NCBI RefSeq assembly: GCF_020509005.1
Contig: NC_063020.1
Coordinates: 1,922,001-1,986,000 of the forward strand
Length of the DNA: 64,000 nt
Reading direction: 5' to 3'
DNA from: Fulvia fulva
Taxonomy: Eukaryota > Ascomycota > Dothideomycetes > Mycosphaerellales > Mycosphaerellaceae
The notes below the pieces were generated by a model, which was not told the origin of the DNA, did not search any database, and was given only the letters and a program-made list of their open reading frames with translations. How positions within the stretch are numbered: the first letter of the stretch is position 1; each line of letters opens with the position of its first letter. The translations under genes were made by a program, and so were the position numbers. This document shows positions 54,361 through 64,000 of the stretch, in pieces.

Positions 54361-56811
54361 TATTGCTCTTTTACTAGAAGAAGCCTTTACTAGCTAAGTA
54401 CCGTTAGTCGACCATTTCCGCGTCTAGGGATATAAAGCTATAGTCTATATAGACCTAAGAGCCTAACCTTAAGGCTTAAGGAGAGACAAGTTAATAAACC
54501 GAGGAAAAGAAGCCGTGTTTATAGGCTACTTAGAAAACACTACAAAACAATAGCTGTTCTAGGATCCCGACATAAAAGCAATAAAAGCGTATAGTTACGT
54601 CGACTAGTTTGAGAATAAGAAGGGGGGAGATATAGATCTTAGTATCACCTTTACTAACTAGCCGAGTCAAGCGCTATAGCGCAATCCTATTAGGAGGAAG
54701 CCCTTTAGGGCGAAATTTTCCGATAGGGGATTATTAGAGACACCGTTACGAAGGCTAGGAGAAAATATTAAGGCGGTTTTAATACTATCGAAGGCCGATA
54801 ACGGTGGATCTATATACAACCTACCTAAGTCATTAACACTATAGTAACCGCTATTTATACAACTTTCCCCTCCCCTAAAGGACATTAGGGAATACTAGAA
54901 GTTTAGAGATCAGGGTACTCTAATAAAAGAAAAAGAAGATATCGTTCAGTTTGACCTATCCGAACACCTAGCGCCACCTTAGCTTATAGGCAATAAGAGG
55001 TCAAGGGGAGACGGAGATAATAACTCTAAAGAGTATAAGGCTAAACACTATAAGGCTCTTATCGCCTAGATGTTCTATCTAGATCCTATAATGAGCTAGG
55101 TAGAAGAGATTCTAAACGAAGTAGAAGAATATACATTTGCTACTATTAGGTAGGCTATAGCCTATTAGTAGGAAGTACTACTCCTAAAGTCCTATAAGGT
55201 AGCCGTAGGAGACCCCGAATAGGGACATATATAGAGAGAGGTAATCGAGACCGAACTTATTGCCTTAGTAAGCAATAACACCTAGGAAGCAGTTGTACCG
55301 CTAAAGGGTACGAATATAATTACTTCTAGGTGGGTCTTTGATGTGAAAAGAATAATTAGTAGAGCTATTAAGAAGTTTAAGGCAAGACTAGTTATAAGAG
55401 GGTTTTTATAGAAATATAGGGTTAACTTCGAAGAGACCTTTATACCTACTATTAGACATAATACTCTCCGAGTATTTATAGCAGTAGTATGTAAGAGAGA
55501 TCTCGAGATACACCTAGTAGATATAAATAATACTTTTACCTAAAGTAGGCTTCTTAAAGACATCTATATAATCCTATCCCTAGGAGTTGAAGCACCTCTA
55601 AACATAGTATTCAAGGTCCTACGAAGCCTTTATAGGCTTAAGCAAGCAGCTAGAGACTAGAACAAGCTCTATGTTACAAAGCTAGAGAAGATTAGATTTA
55701 CCTAGTCCTAGGTAGATCTATGCCTACTTATCTATACGGATAGAGACCTTATAGTCCTTACCTATATAGATGATATACCTATTATAGCTCCGAAGCTATT
55801 AGATGTTCAGTGGTTTAAGGCTAAGCTTAGAAAAGTGTTTGAGATTAAAGATCTTAGTAAACCTACGAAGATCCTTAGAATAAGGATTATAAGAGACAGG
55901 TCCTAAGGCACTTTAAAGCTTGATTAAGGACACTATGTCCACGCTAACTTAGCCAAGATGAACATAGCTAGAGAGAAGGCTACGCTAACCTACTTACCTA
56001 TAGAGAGCTACGAGCATTTAGTACCTACGGCACCTATAGATAAGAGGTGTAACAAACAGGATTACTAGAGCTATAATAGTACCTAGATGTAGCTAATAAC
56101 AATAACAAGGCCAGACTTAGCATTCCCCCTTAGAAGAATTAGCTCATTTGTTACTAATCCCTCGTAGTAGTATATAAAGGCTTTAAAGAAGCTCTCCCGA
56201 TACCTACGGTCGTACCTAGACCTAGGTCTTATATATAGAAAGGGAGGGGGCAATCTCTAGGGATACTCGGACTCTAACTATACTATAGACAAAGTAGATA
56301 GAGTCTTAATTCTAGGATACGTGTAGTTCCTTTATAGATCACCTATGTCCTAGATAAGTAGGAAGTAGAAGTCTATTACAACATTAATAATAGAAGCTAA
56401 GTTTATAGCTATAAACGTAGTCGTAAAGCAGTCACAATTTCTTACTACTGTCCTTAGGGAAATGGGGTGCCTAGAACTAGTAGGAAAGAGCTCTTTCTAG
56501 CCGAGTATAAGGGCAAGTAAGGGCACTGTTAACGAGCTAAGGCTAGTTAAGCTTATAGGTAATAACTAAGCCGCTTTAACACTTATTAAAGATGCCTATA
56601 TATATAAAAGGTCAAAGTATATTAATGTTATATATAACTATATCAGACATCTCTAGTAGTAGAAGAAGATTATAGTAGACTACTACTATATAAAGGATAT
56701 AGCTACTAATAGGTTAATAAAGCCCCTTAATAGCTAGTAGTTCTAAAACTTTATAAGGTAGCTCTAGCTTACGTAAAGGGATTATAGGAGACTATATAGC
56801 CTAAGTAGGAG
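54361..56811 (+). pseudogene. Copia integrase end, RT and RNase H
   Basis: Integrase C-terminal region resumes at 54361. RT spans about 55230-55950, with RWVFDVKR-like and TYIDDIPIIAP near 55760-55790. RNase H runs to about 56740, with GYSDSNY near 56262 and an EAKFIA-like motif near 56395. Decayed by TAG stops. Confidence 0.78.
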
Positions 56812-57045
56812 TGTTAAGAATATATAGGCTGTAGGACAAGTATGTAGGTATAGGTATGTTATGTAACTAGATCACGTGACTAGGGTTTGCTAGCCTATAG
56901 GCTAGTAAACATCCGGACACCTAGTATCTACCTATACTAATACTAGCGATACTATATATAGATACACGCTATCCTATTAGGTCCTTCTTCGTCTTTCGTA
57001 TAATCCGCCGTCTTCTACTACTACGTAACTCGTACCTATTTAATA
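56812..57045 (+). repeat. Copia 3' LTR (234 bp)
   Basis: Same length as the 5' copy with only C/T or G/A-type differences seen. Preceded by a purine-rich AAGTAGGAG. Palindrome copy at 56890-56905. Confidence 0.88.
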
Positions 57046-57050
57046 AAGTA

Positions 57051-57326
57051 TAAAGTCGAATAGTAAGGTTACCCTAAGTAGGATACCTTATAGGAACCTA
57101 TCTAATATATTATCTTTAATCGTTAAGTAATCGAAGAATACCACGCCCGCGTAGACGGCCTAGAGGTTAATATCGGTAGGCTTTTCGAATCTAAGCTCTT
57201 CGACGGGGCTTACTAATAGTATATCGACTATAATATTAGGCCTAGGCCTAGTACTAAAGCTAAACATCCTCGATATATAGAACTACTACGGCTTTATAGG
57301 AACTTAGCTTTGTTTAGGGGGGCTAC
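57051..57326 (+). pseudogene. Gypsy-B chromodomain end and purine tract
   Basis: After the Copia element the frame resumes as a chromodomain tail: YKVE-(W)-(Q)GYPK pattern, then a helix with VIEEYHARV. This assigns Gypsy-B to chromoviruses, whose integrase chromodomain steers insertion. The AGGGGGGC tract before the 3' LTR is the plus-strand primer. Confidence 0.7.
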
Positions 57327-57845
57327 TGTTATAGTCTCCCTATAGAGTATATAGAAGGTAGGGATAGAAGAGCCTTAGAGTACTTAGAAGTCGTTAAGAA
57401 GTGAAAGTCTAGCTTAGTATATAAGCGCTAAGAATTATATACCCCGTAATATTTACTACGGGACCTAGCCCTCTAAATTTACTACTCTACTAACCCTTAA
57501 TAGATTCACTTCGGCTCGTAACTATATAACTTACGGTACTCCCGCGAGCACCCGCGACTACGCTAGACCCTAGAAGAAGTACGTAGAAGACTCGGAACGT
57601 AGGGTAGGTTAGAATAAGGTTTTAAGTAAAGCTACTAAGCGCGGCTTTGTACGGGACAGCCCTATTAATACGGGGATATATACTCGTAAGGGTCGCGTAT
57701 AAGTATCTAGCCTTCCCTAGGCCTCTCTTACTTTCTTCGTCTTTCGTTTTGTATAGCAATTATACTATACCCTTTATATCTATACTTCGTACCTATATTC
57801 TCGCTTTTACTCTTATATCTTATAGGCTAGGCTCTTGCCCTAACA
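57327..57845 (+). repeat. Gypsy-B 3' LTR (519 bp)
   Basis: TGTTATAGTCTCCC to ..CTAACA, directly after a purine tract (AGGGGGGC at about 57316-57323). Differences from the 5' copy are mostly C/T or G/A, in line with RIP hitting each copy separately. The ORF 57647-57877 inside it is chance. Confidence 0.9.
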
Positions 57846-57850
57846 AGAAT

Positions 57851-58289
57851 AAGTTAGCTAAGGCTAAAGAAGGTTAAGGAAGAAGCTACCGAAGAGCGAA
57901 GAGGTTATTAAAGACTTAGTAAGCTTAAAGGTTAATATTTGTAGTCAGATTAATTTAGAATAAGCGCGTACTTTTATACTTACGTTCTATACGAGCTACC
58001 TAATACTACGAGCTTCTAACGATATAGGAAGGCGCGAATACGCGTAAGAAGCTTACGGCGAGGTTATCTAACGGGGTTAGTAAGCTCGTAGTAAGCTTAG
58101 GTAGTAGAGTTAAGCCGCGTAAGGCAGTTATATATACGGAGTAAAGTAAGCTAAAGGGTCGTAGGCTAGGAAGCTACGACGAAGGAAGCTAAAGCTTTAG
58201 GATCTCTTTTATTATCGATTTAAGTATATAGGCGATTAGGCTGGCCGCCTCAGGCTGATATAGGTGTGTTAGGGTCTAGTAGGGGAGGA
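57851..58289 (+). mobile_element. Gypsy-A right part and purine tract
   Basis: Continues RIP-affected sequence that resumes after the Gypsy-B TSD. It may contain the start of the reverse-strand accessory frame. It ends in a purine tract AGGGGAGGA at 58281-58289. Confidence 0.55.
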
Positions 58290-58400
58290 TGTGACGTTCT
58301 TATCCGAACATACCGCCGGCTTGGCGCTTAGCTTTGTATTTAGAGTTTTCTTAGGTAGCTTTTCTGTATGTCAGATTCACACTCGCCAAGGTTCTCACAG
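58290..58400 (+). repeat. Candidate start of the Gypsy-A 3' LTR
   Basis: TGTGACGTTC follows the purine tract directly, as an LTR would. The RIP signature fades within the next 80 bases. No second copy exists in the window, so its length and far end cannot be fixed. Confidence 0.4.
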
Positions 58401-58847
58401 CTTTTAAGTTTTAGGGTCACGTGATCTACCGCACTGTGCCTGTTGGCGAACTCGCAAACATATACTCGTCGCTAACGCCTATGTCGTCGTATAATAAGCA
58501 CTGTACGTCGGGTAGCGGTAGCTTGGATCGCACGCTACTTTGCAGTCTAGAAGGGTTGGTAGAGAGCTCCACTCCGCTACGCTTACCTTTGGAGGTTCAC
58601 AACCGCCAACAGCACATTTTATACCATACTTTCTGCACTCGCGAGCAAAAGACAAAGTAGGTAATTGTGGCTGTTAATTCGCACGTGGCATTGACGGCTA
58701 TGGCTGGCACCCTACCGGACACGACTTCGGGTGGCGTGAGGTTTAGGTATGGCAGAACACATCGCTGCAATCTCTTTTGTTTGACGATCGTTTACATCTT
58801 CTGCTCAGTGTTGTGGTAATAGTTGATTCGCGACACATCGACACGCC
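58400..58847. other. Right flank of the island, no supported gene
   Basis: CpA words are ordinary here. Part may be the remaining Gypsy-A LTR. A small open frame at 58421-58660 has no domain. Confidence 0.4.
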
Positions 58848-59213
58848 ATGCCTCCTACAGAGCAACCAAAGCAGGCCGGCGGCGGAACCACAAGCAACAC
58901 CGGCCGAACATCGCGCATGAATCGATCTAACTCTGTTGGCAACGGAAAGACAGTCACCGGTAGCAGCATCGCAAAGGATAAGGCGATGCCAGACCATAAT
59001 AATACAGATAGCGCGACTACACAAACGACAAGACCCGATCTTGCGACTTACGCTGCGAATCAGGGCCCTGGAGATAAGTCGCCTGTCGATCTCGCGACAT
59101 ATGCCGCCAATCAAGGTCCAGCGACATCAGGCACTGCTGCCAGGACTGAGAAGCAACCCACAACAAACATCCCTTCTGCCCCTCAAACAGTTGAAATGAC
59201 TGCAACTAAATAG
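58848..59213 (+). CDS. Hypothetical low-complexity protein with a repeated DLATYAANQGP motif
   Basis: 121 residues, hydrophilic, Thr/Ser/Gly-rich. DLATYAANQGP occurs twice, 18 residues apart, and a looser relative (VDLAAYLEAARNEK) starts the next frame at 59215. The stop (59211-59213) and the next ATG (59215) are nearly adjacent, so this could be the first exon of the following gene with an unrecognised intron, rather than a separate gene. Confidence 0.4.
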   Translation: MPPTEQPKQAGGGTTSNTGRTSRMNRSNSVGNGKTVTGSSIAKDKAMPDHNNTDSATTQTTRPDLATYAANQGPGDKSPVDLATYAANQGPATSGTAARTEKQPTTNIPSAPQTVEMTATK

Positions 59214-59214
59214 C

Positions 59215-61275
59215 ATGAATTCAGACGTCTTCTGCTACAGCAATGGTGCAGCAGTCGAACGAGAAAGCGTTGATTTGGCAGCGTACCTAGAAGCTGCACG
59301 TAACGAGAAAGTGGATGAAATTGTCAAGCAAGGGTCAACGGAGAAGCCTCAGGAGAAGGACAGTCGCGTCGAGCTACTTTATGTTAAGCGCAAAGGAGCC
59401 AGCTCACAAGGCGAGGGCTATCAGCCACCAGACGCACTGCCTATTGAACTTGGCGAGGTGAGTCATGCCTGATGCACCTCGAGAAGAGACTTCGACTAAT
59501 TGTCGAAGCGCCTTGGAAAGCCGTCGCAAGAGGCTGATAAATTTGAAGCTCGTGATAGAGACTTTGCGGATTATGGAGCTCCAGAGGAGGGCCTAGGTGA
59601 GGGCACAAAGTATGTTATCACCAGATTGCTCGATATCCGTGCTGATTAAGGCAGACATGCAGGTCAACTGACCGCAGAAGAGTGGGAGGACGTCCTTGAG
59701 AATTGCGGCGCCCTGTACGGCTGGTACGTCGATCGGCAAGACAACAAGATCGTACAGGCTCCAATGCCAGGTAATACTGGACGCTCTTCATCTACCGGCC
59801 GGTCACTAAATGTAACACAGAATTTCGGCTGCGACACGTTACAGCCGTTGTAGCAGATTCTGCCAGCAACGACACATCGGGTGACAAGCGTTCAGAATCT
59901 GGCGGACTCGTCATACTAACGGACGTAGCTCAATCGGAACCCTCGAATGATACAGATCATACTGCGATGAGCACTGGAAAGAACAACGCAATCGCAGTTC
60001 CATCAAAAAACGTTGATCTCACATTGGAGTCGCCAGCGACGAGGCCAACTGTTGTGGCGGATGCGTTGAAGATCAAGCCAAGATTTCATGTCAACGATAA
60101 TTCCAAGATAGAGATCATTGTCAGCTCGCATGAGTTTGAGACGAGCATGGCCACGAACGACTTCAGCGCTCAGAGCACCGAAGCATCAGTCAGTGGTGGA
60201 TTTGGAGGATTCGGCGCAAGTGTATCGGCTGGCTATGCTAGTTCGGAGTCTTCCACGTCGAAGGTAACCAACAATAAGTACGAAAGGCCATGATCGCGAA
60301 GTACTTGGTATGTCACGGATACTCACACGTCCTCGCTGGAGCACTGATCTAGACCTAGTACCCACGTGCGACTCTTTACCTGGAGCCTTCCGACCTTGAG
60401 CTTAGCACGGAACTGGCCACCGCACTCGCGAAACTAGCAACGGCCCCCAACGTGGCTGCAATGAGAAAACTACATCAAGACTTTGGCCAACTATTTTGTC
60501 GGCGCGTCACGATCGGTGGACGATTATTGACCACAAAAACGATGTCTGAAGATACGAAGATATCAGAGCAGTCACAGAAGCAGGAATACAAGGTCTCTGT
60601 TGCTGTTGAAGTGACGACACCATATGTTAGTGCTTCTGTAAAGCATGAGCAGTCGAAGGGCTCAGAGGTATCGACAAACACCGCTACGGCCGACAAAAAG
60701 GAGAGTCATGCCTTTCAAGCGATTGGAGGAGACACCATATTGGCATCGAAGTGGGTATCAAGGGAGGCGTGAGTGTGAAGAGTGTGATGCTGATTCCTCC
60801 AGTCCATTGAAATGGGCACCGACCTGCGGCCCTCACAAGAACTGGCGAGTCATAGACGTAAGCCACGAAAAGCGCTCGATCCTGCTCAACTCACTGACGA
60901 AACTTCTAGCGCATCGGGCTAACACCTATGGCTGATGCTATCTCTGAGGTCCCTGGTCGCAGCTCTGTTGAAGCAGACTTCGCTCGTGCAGTCCCGACAC
61001 TGGCTAAGTACATCGAAACTACTCAGACTCGTGAAGTGAAGGTCCGCCTGTGCGTCACTCGGCCTACGGCTCGAATGTCACTGTCATATACGCAAAAAGA
61101 AGCAGCAGCAAACCGGGACGATATCCCCAATGTCTCCTACTATCTTGGACATGCACCAGATTACAGTATTACCCCGATGTGGTATCAGATCAAGGACCCA
61201 GTCAAGGATTTCTGGGGCATGACTGAAGCGACATCCACTACCACAGGTGGGGACCTGCCGTTATTTGGACCTTAA
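59215..61275 (+). pseudogene. Gene with a MACPF-like (membrane attack complex/perforin) domain, probably broken
   Basis: Probable exons 59215-59457, 59509-59596, 59663-59770, 59821-about 60280, 60359-60750, 60803-60857 and 60910-61275, with GT-AG introns of about 50-66 bases. The region 60090-60860 has MACPF-like features: a KIEIIVSSHEFETS segment, a Gly/Ser/Ala-rich hairpin-forming stretch, an FGQLF..VTIGGRL segment and PHKNWRVI after it. Exon 4 meets TGA at 60291 in frame; the following coding-looking bases are in another frame, so there is a one-base shift or an undetected intron there. Another stop lies at 61273, before sequence that still looks coding. MACPF proteins form pores; no activity is inferred here, and the joined protein is not given. 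Confidence 0.5.
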
Positions 61276-62247
61276 TGGTGAGTGACCGTGGCCATAGTGT
61301 TCAAGAGGTGCGCTAAAATACTGCAAAGCTTTCGCGCGCCAGCCATATATGGCTACGCTGGCAATAAGATTGGCAAGACCTACTACGATAGTATTGACAG
61401 CCAAGACGCAGTGAACACTGTGTGGAGTATCACCACGCCTTTCGATACTTGCCTTTCACATTAGTGTCGGGTGATACTGCGTACGATTCGTAAAGGTCAT
61501 TCTGCACCGGTTGATGCTAGCGGCCCTCCACCACCAACCGCATCCTCACTTGCAGTCTTCCGCAACCAACAAGGTGTCTTCTTGCCTGCCATGACCGACG
61601 ACGAACAAGGACATATCTTTCGCATGGTCAAGCGAGGTACCGCAACCTACGTGGAGACTGTCAAAGAAGGCGACGAAATTCGATTGTGCTGGATGCTCCG
61701 AGACCAGACAACAGGATTCCGAGACTTTACAGACGATGCGTTCGGGCGACGCCGTACGAATCTACCGCCGGACATGAGCGATGTGCCTTTCTTCTTCAAG
61801 CTGCCGTGGCCTCGATTCGAAAGCTTGAGCAAGCTGGCAAAGGATGTCAATCCAGTTCCCAATACTCTGATCATGAGCCAGCTTCCAAGCGAAGAACCTA
61901 TGGCGACGGACCTGTGCACTCTGCCTGCAGTCAGGCAATATCGCAGGAAGTATGCCACCATACCATACGGCGTAGAAGACGTGGCGTTCAGGATCGATAC
62001 TGTGAGCAATGAGGGTCGTGGAGATGCGAGGGATTATATGCTGTCTGGACTCAAGCAAAGTAAAGATGCGGACGAGGTCTACGCTGGTATGCCAGCTCAA
62101 AAGCGCCCTTACACTGGCGATCCGCGACTTGCGCTGTTGGCGGCGCAGTTCTTCTTGGACGATCCGGAGAAGGTGCCATACATATTGCGGAACGAGTCTA
62201 ATTACGCGCAGGCTGAGTTAGCTGCTAAGGCGAAGGCAGCGGCGTGA
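61276..62247 (+). CDS. Downstream frame, perhaps the 3' part of the MACPF-like gene
   Basis: The frame 61471-62247 (258 residues) opens with GTG; the first ATG is at 61591. It contains EGDEIRLCWMLRDQTTGFRD and a long helical, charged end. The segment 61320-61464 before it also looks coding (APAIYGYAGNKIGKTYYDSI). The EVKVRLCVTR segment in the upstream gene and EGDEIRLCWM here may be related repeats. It could be one large gene with 58848-61275, or an independent gene. No family recognised for this part. Confidence 0.45.
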
Positions 62248-62963
62248 TGAATGAGCTGAGGGACTACAGTCAACCCTTCCTGCAAGATAGATTGGAAGAG
62301 GTGATGCCTTCCCATGCTGCTACAGTGCCTCCCGTGCCTACAGGAAATCCGGAAAACGTCAAATTGACCTGTCCAAGCAAGTACCGGAACTTTCCAAAAT
62401 ATCTTGAACCAGAGTAAATCGTCTTGACCGAAGCCAGCAGCCTTCAACTGTGTGCAAGCTGGTGGGCGGGGCTTTGTACGTTTCCTGGCCGATGTCTTGG
62501 TGCGCCTGCTGAAATACTCCTTTCCCGTCGGTTAAGACCAGATACCGGCATCAAAGCGATGCTGGGCAGCCAATTGTGGTGGAACTGAATCGTCTCGGTA
62601 ACGCAACTTCTACTTGCGTTCAAGCAGTGCTCGGATCCATTCCTGTTCCATTAGAATTAAACGAAAATGTTCTTGGATCTCGACATGATTGGAAAGCCAA
62701 GAAGAGGCTGCTTCGTCAAGCCGCCACATATTGGCGTCCTCTTCCTTTGATCGGCGTGCCAAGCCAGCTACTCGCATTCGCGTTCACGCGCCCATCTGCC
62801 ATGAACAATACTGGTTCAATGAACATTCTATGCCCTTCGGGCTGAAGATTCATCTCCGCAGAGAGAATTTCCAATATCTATATTTCGAAGAGCACAACCA
62901 AGGCGGTGCCTTCAGTCAACTTGACGGATCCGATTTCAGGGTTCGACCACAGCACTTCCGAAT
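62248..62963. other. Intergenic, no supported gene
   Basis: Chance ORFs only (62576-62845, 62689-63006). Contains the promoter of the surface-protein gene. Confidence 0.4.
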
Positions 62964-63962
62964 ATGCTTCAAGGAATACAACTTATCCTCCTCGGAGCAG
63001 TACTAGCTGATGCATCTGGAGGCGAGTCTGCGGTAGCTCGTCGACCAGACCGGTCGCAGCCGTTCGCACCTAATGAACTCTTGGGTATCAGCATCTTTGC
63101 ACGGCAGTCGGGATCTTGCGAGTCTGGGTACAAAACGTGCTCCAGTGCCTGCATCTTGAGCACCAGCGAATGCTGCGACGCGCTAGGATCGTGTCCGCGC
63201 GGCTACTATTGCGACAGCATTGGGTGTTGTGAGGATGGCAGGACTTGCACTGGCATAAGCGATGAATGCACTAGAGACTCCAAACGATGCGGCGACGACT
63301 GCATTCCCGAAAGCGAGACCTGCACCGATGGGTCGACTGGCCCGCCGTCTTCCGGAGATGCATCAGGTTCATCTTGCAGCGCGTTCGAGGAGCCATGCGG
63401 GAACCGATGTATGACGGCTGGATCTGACTGTTGCAGTGGTGGATTGACCTTTTGTGCCGCGGGCTTCGTTTGCACGCCTGACAATCAGTGCAGCCTCGAT
63501 CGTGGCCCTGCTGCAAGTTCTTCCGCTTCGACATCATCGACGGCAAGCAGAACAACAGCTTTTTCTGCAAGTACATTTACACCGACAAGAACAAACACGC
63601 TTCCAACCGCTAGCTCCACTTCCGACAGTAGCTCGGACGGGATCTGCAGTCCACTGGAGGATCAATGCGGATACAATTGCATGCCAGCCGGGTCTACCTG
63701 CTGCGCAAGTGGCTATTGCGGTGCTGGAGAGCTATGTTCCGAGAGCAACCGATGTAGGATACCTGGCGAACCCGCTGTCGATGCTGGTCCTTACTCAGCC
63801 CTACGCACGCCTACGAGCTCTAGTGTCACAGGCGGGGGCAGCAGTGACAGCTCGACAAGTGGAAGTTCTTCCCGGGTTGCGTCTTTCAGGCCAGCACCTC
63901 TGGGCACAGCTGTAGCGGGATTCATGGTGGTCCTAGGATTCTTGCTAATCAGCTTTCAGTAG
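62964..63962 (+). CDS. Cysteine-rich secreted protein, probable GPI-anchored surface protein
   Basis: 332 residues. An N-terminal signal peptide (IQLILLGAVLADA) is followed by a propeptide-like stretch with RR sites, then cysteine-rich modules: one at about 50-105 with CESGYKTCSSAC and ECC, one at about 138-182 (CGNRCMTAGSDCC), and one at about 230-270 (CGYNCMPAGSTCC). The last two are clear repeats with the order C, CGxxCMxAGSxCC, then three more Cys. Ser/Thr-rich linkers separate them and lead to a C-terminal hydrophobic tail (AVAGFMVVLGFLLISF) typical of a GPI signal. Likely on the cell wall or plasma membrane; role unknown. Confidence 0.72.
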   Translation: MLQGIQLILLGAVLADASGGESAVARRPDRSQPFAPNELLGISIFARQSGSCESGYKTCSSACILSTSECCDALGSCPRGYYCDSIGCCEDGRTCTGISDECTRDSKRCGDDCIPESETCTDGSTGPPSSGDASGSSCSAFEEPCGNRCMTAGSDCCSGGLTFCAAGFVCTPDNQCSLDRGPAASSSASTSSTASRTTAFSASTFTPTRTNTLPTASSTSDSSSDGICSPLEDQCGYNCMPAGSTCCASGYCGAGELCSESNRCRIPGEPAVDAGPYSALRTPTSSSVTGGGSSDSSTSGSSSRVASFRPAPLGTAVAGFMVVLGFLLISFQ

Positions 63963-64000
63963 AAACTGTAGTAAAGATTTCAGGGACTGAAATATGAAAG

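Larger units (their letters stand above)
41596..57045 (+). mobile_element. Copia element, interrupted by LINEs
   Basis: Bounded by 234-bp LTRs (41596-41829 and 56812-57045) and TSD AAGTA (41591-41595, 57046-57050). It lies inside the chromodomain of Gypsy-B. Domain order gag, protease, integrase, RT, RNase H is the Copia (Ty1) order. It is split at 44441 by a 9.9-kb LINE nest and resumes at 54361. RIP-saturated throughout. Confidence 0.88.
33690..57845 (+). mobile_element. Gypsy-B, chromovirus-type LTR retrotransposon, interrupted twice
   Basis: Full element of 24,156 bases including insertions, bounded by 519-bp LTRs and TSD AGAAT. Own internal parts: 34209-36732 (gag, protease, RT), 39146-41595 (RT end, RNase H, integrase) and 57051-57326 (chromodomain end and purine tract). 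Removing the small LTR element (36733-39140 plus one TSD) and the Copia element (41596-57045 plus one TSD) restores continuous order. All parts are RIP-saturated. Confidence 0.88.
27651..58300. repeat. RIP-saturated island of nested retroelements
   Basis: From about 27650 to 58300, CAG, CTG, TGG and CCA become rare while TAG, CTA, TAA and TAC are everywhere and CTAG is strikingly common; CpG stays frequent. This is the CpA-to-TpA signature of RIP acting on both strands. Reading frames of Gypsy, Copia and LINE proteins can be followed through many in-frame TAG codons that replace Gln (CAG) and Trp (TGG), with Pro-to-Leu and Cys-to-Tyr changes. The one exception is 36733-39140, which is nearly clean. 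Edges are sharp on both sides. Confidence 0.9.

Noticed and set aside
54667..54885. Minus-strand ORF of 72 codons
   Set aside because: Antisense to decayed Copia coding sequence.
57647..57877. Plus-strand ORF of 76 codons
   Set aside because: Lies in the Gypsy-B 3' LTR and flank; chance frame.
27651..58300. TAG reassigned as a sense codon (Gln) in the island
   Set aside because: TAG stands for both Gln and Trp, and is accompanied by Pro-to-Leu and Cys/His-to-Tyr changes and by CTG-to-CTA; mutation explains all of these, recoding does not. Host genes use TAG as stop.
27651..58300. Centromere or telomere-linked region
   Set aside because: Nested retroelements and RIP occur at many sites; no telomere repeat or other specific mark was seen.
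1..64000. CRISPR arrays, tRNA or rRNA genes
   Set aside because: No regularly spaced repeats, tRNA-like cloverleaf or rRNA sequence was recognised by eye; a tRNA scan was not possible.

Overview
The window looks like a filamentous ascomycete, most likely a Dothideomycete close to the Mycosphaerellaceae or Capnodiales. The grounds are short GT-AG introns (about 40-100 bases), several small 2EXR/F-box-like genes of a type common in that class, small cysteine-rich secreted proteins, and one large block with the C-to-T decay expected of repeat-induced point mutation (RIP). Species cannot be told from the sequence alone.

Layout. (1) 1-27.6 kb is ordinary gene space: a mitochondrial-type PPR protein, a small-exon gene with an in-frame TAG, a SET-domain protein, a tandem pair of paralogous two-helix membrane proteins, a head-to-head pair encoding two mRNA 3'-end-processing factors (RNA15/CstF64 and CFT2/CPSF100), a C2H2-type zinc-finger protein, two neighbouring small secreted cysteine-rich proteins, two F-box-like genes, a polysaccharide deacetylase, a deletion derivative of a Tc1/mariner element and a 2EXR protein. 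(2) About 27.65-58.3 kb is a 30-kb island of nested retroelements. (3) 58.3-64 kb is host-like again: a probably broken multi-exon gene with a MACPF-like domain, a downstream related reading frame, and a cysteine-rich probable GPI-anchored surface protein.

The island can be resolved from matching LTRs and target-site duplications. A chromovirus-type Gypsy element (Gypsy-B, 33690-57845; 519-bp LTRs, TSD AGAAT) sits inside an older Gypsy relic (Gypsy-A). Gypsy-B is interrupted twice. A Copia element (41596-57045; 234-bp LTRs, TSD AAGTA) sits in its chromodomain. A small, almost unmutated LTR element (36733-39140; TSD GTCCT) sits in its reverse transcriptase. The Copia integrase is split by a LINE on the minus strand (44442-54345), whose reverse transcriptase is split by a second LINE of the same family on the plus strand (about 45941-50915). 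All of these except the small element are saturated with CpA-to-TpA changes while CpG is kept.

The most unusual object is the small LTR element. It is non-autonomous: an intact gag on one strand, no pol, and a convergent, intact ORF on the other strand encoding a perfectly spaced Zn2Cys6-type cluster followed by a coiled coil. Its LTRs carry a 26-bp minisatellite with TGAGTCA (AP-1/Gcn4-like) sites that differs in copy number between the two LTRs. The old Gypsy-A relic shows the same general plan, a convergent reverse-strand reading frame between pol and the 3' LTR, so an ambisense accessory ORF may be a shared strategy.
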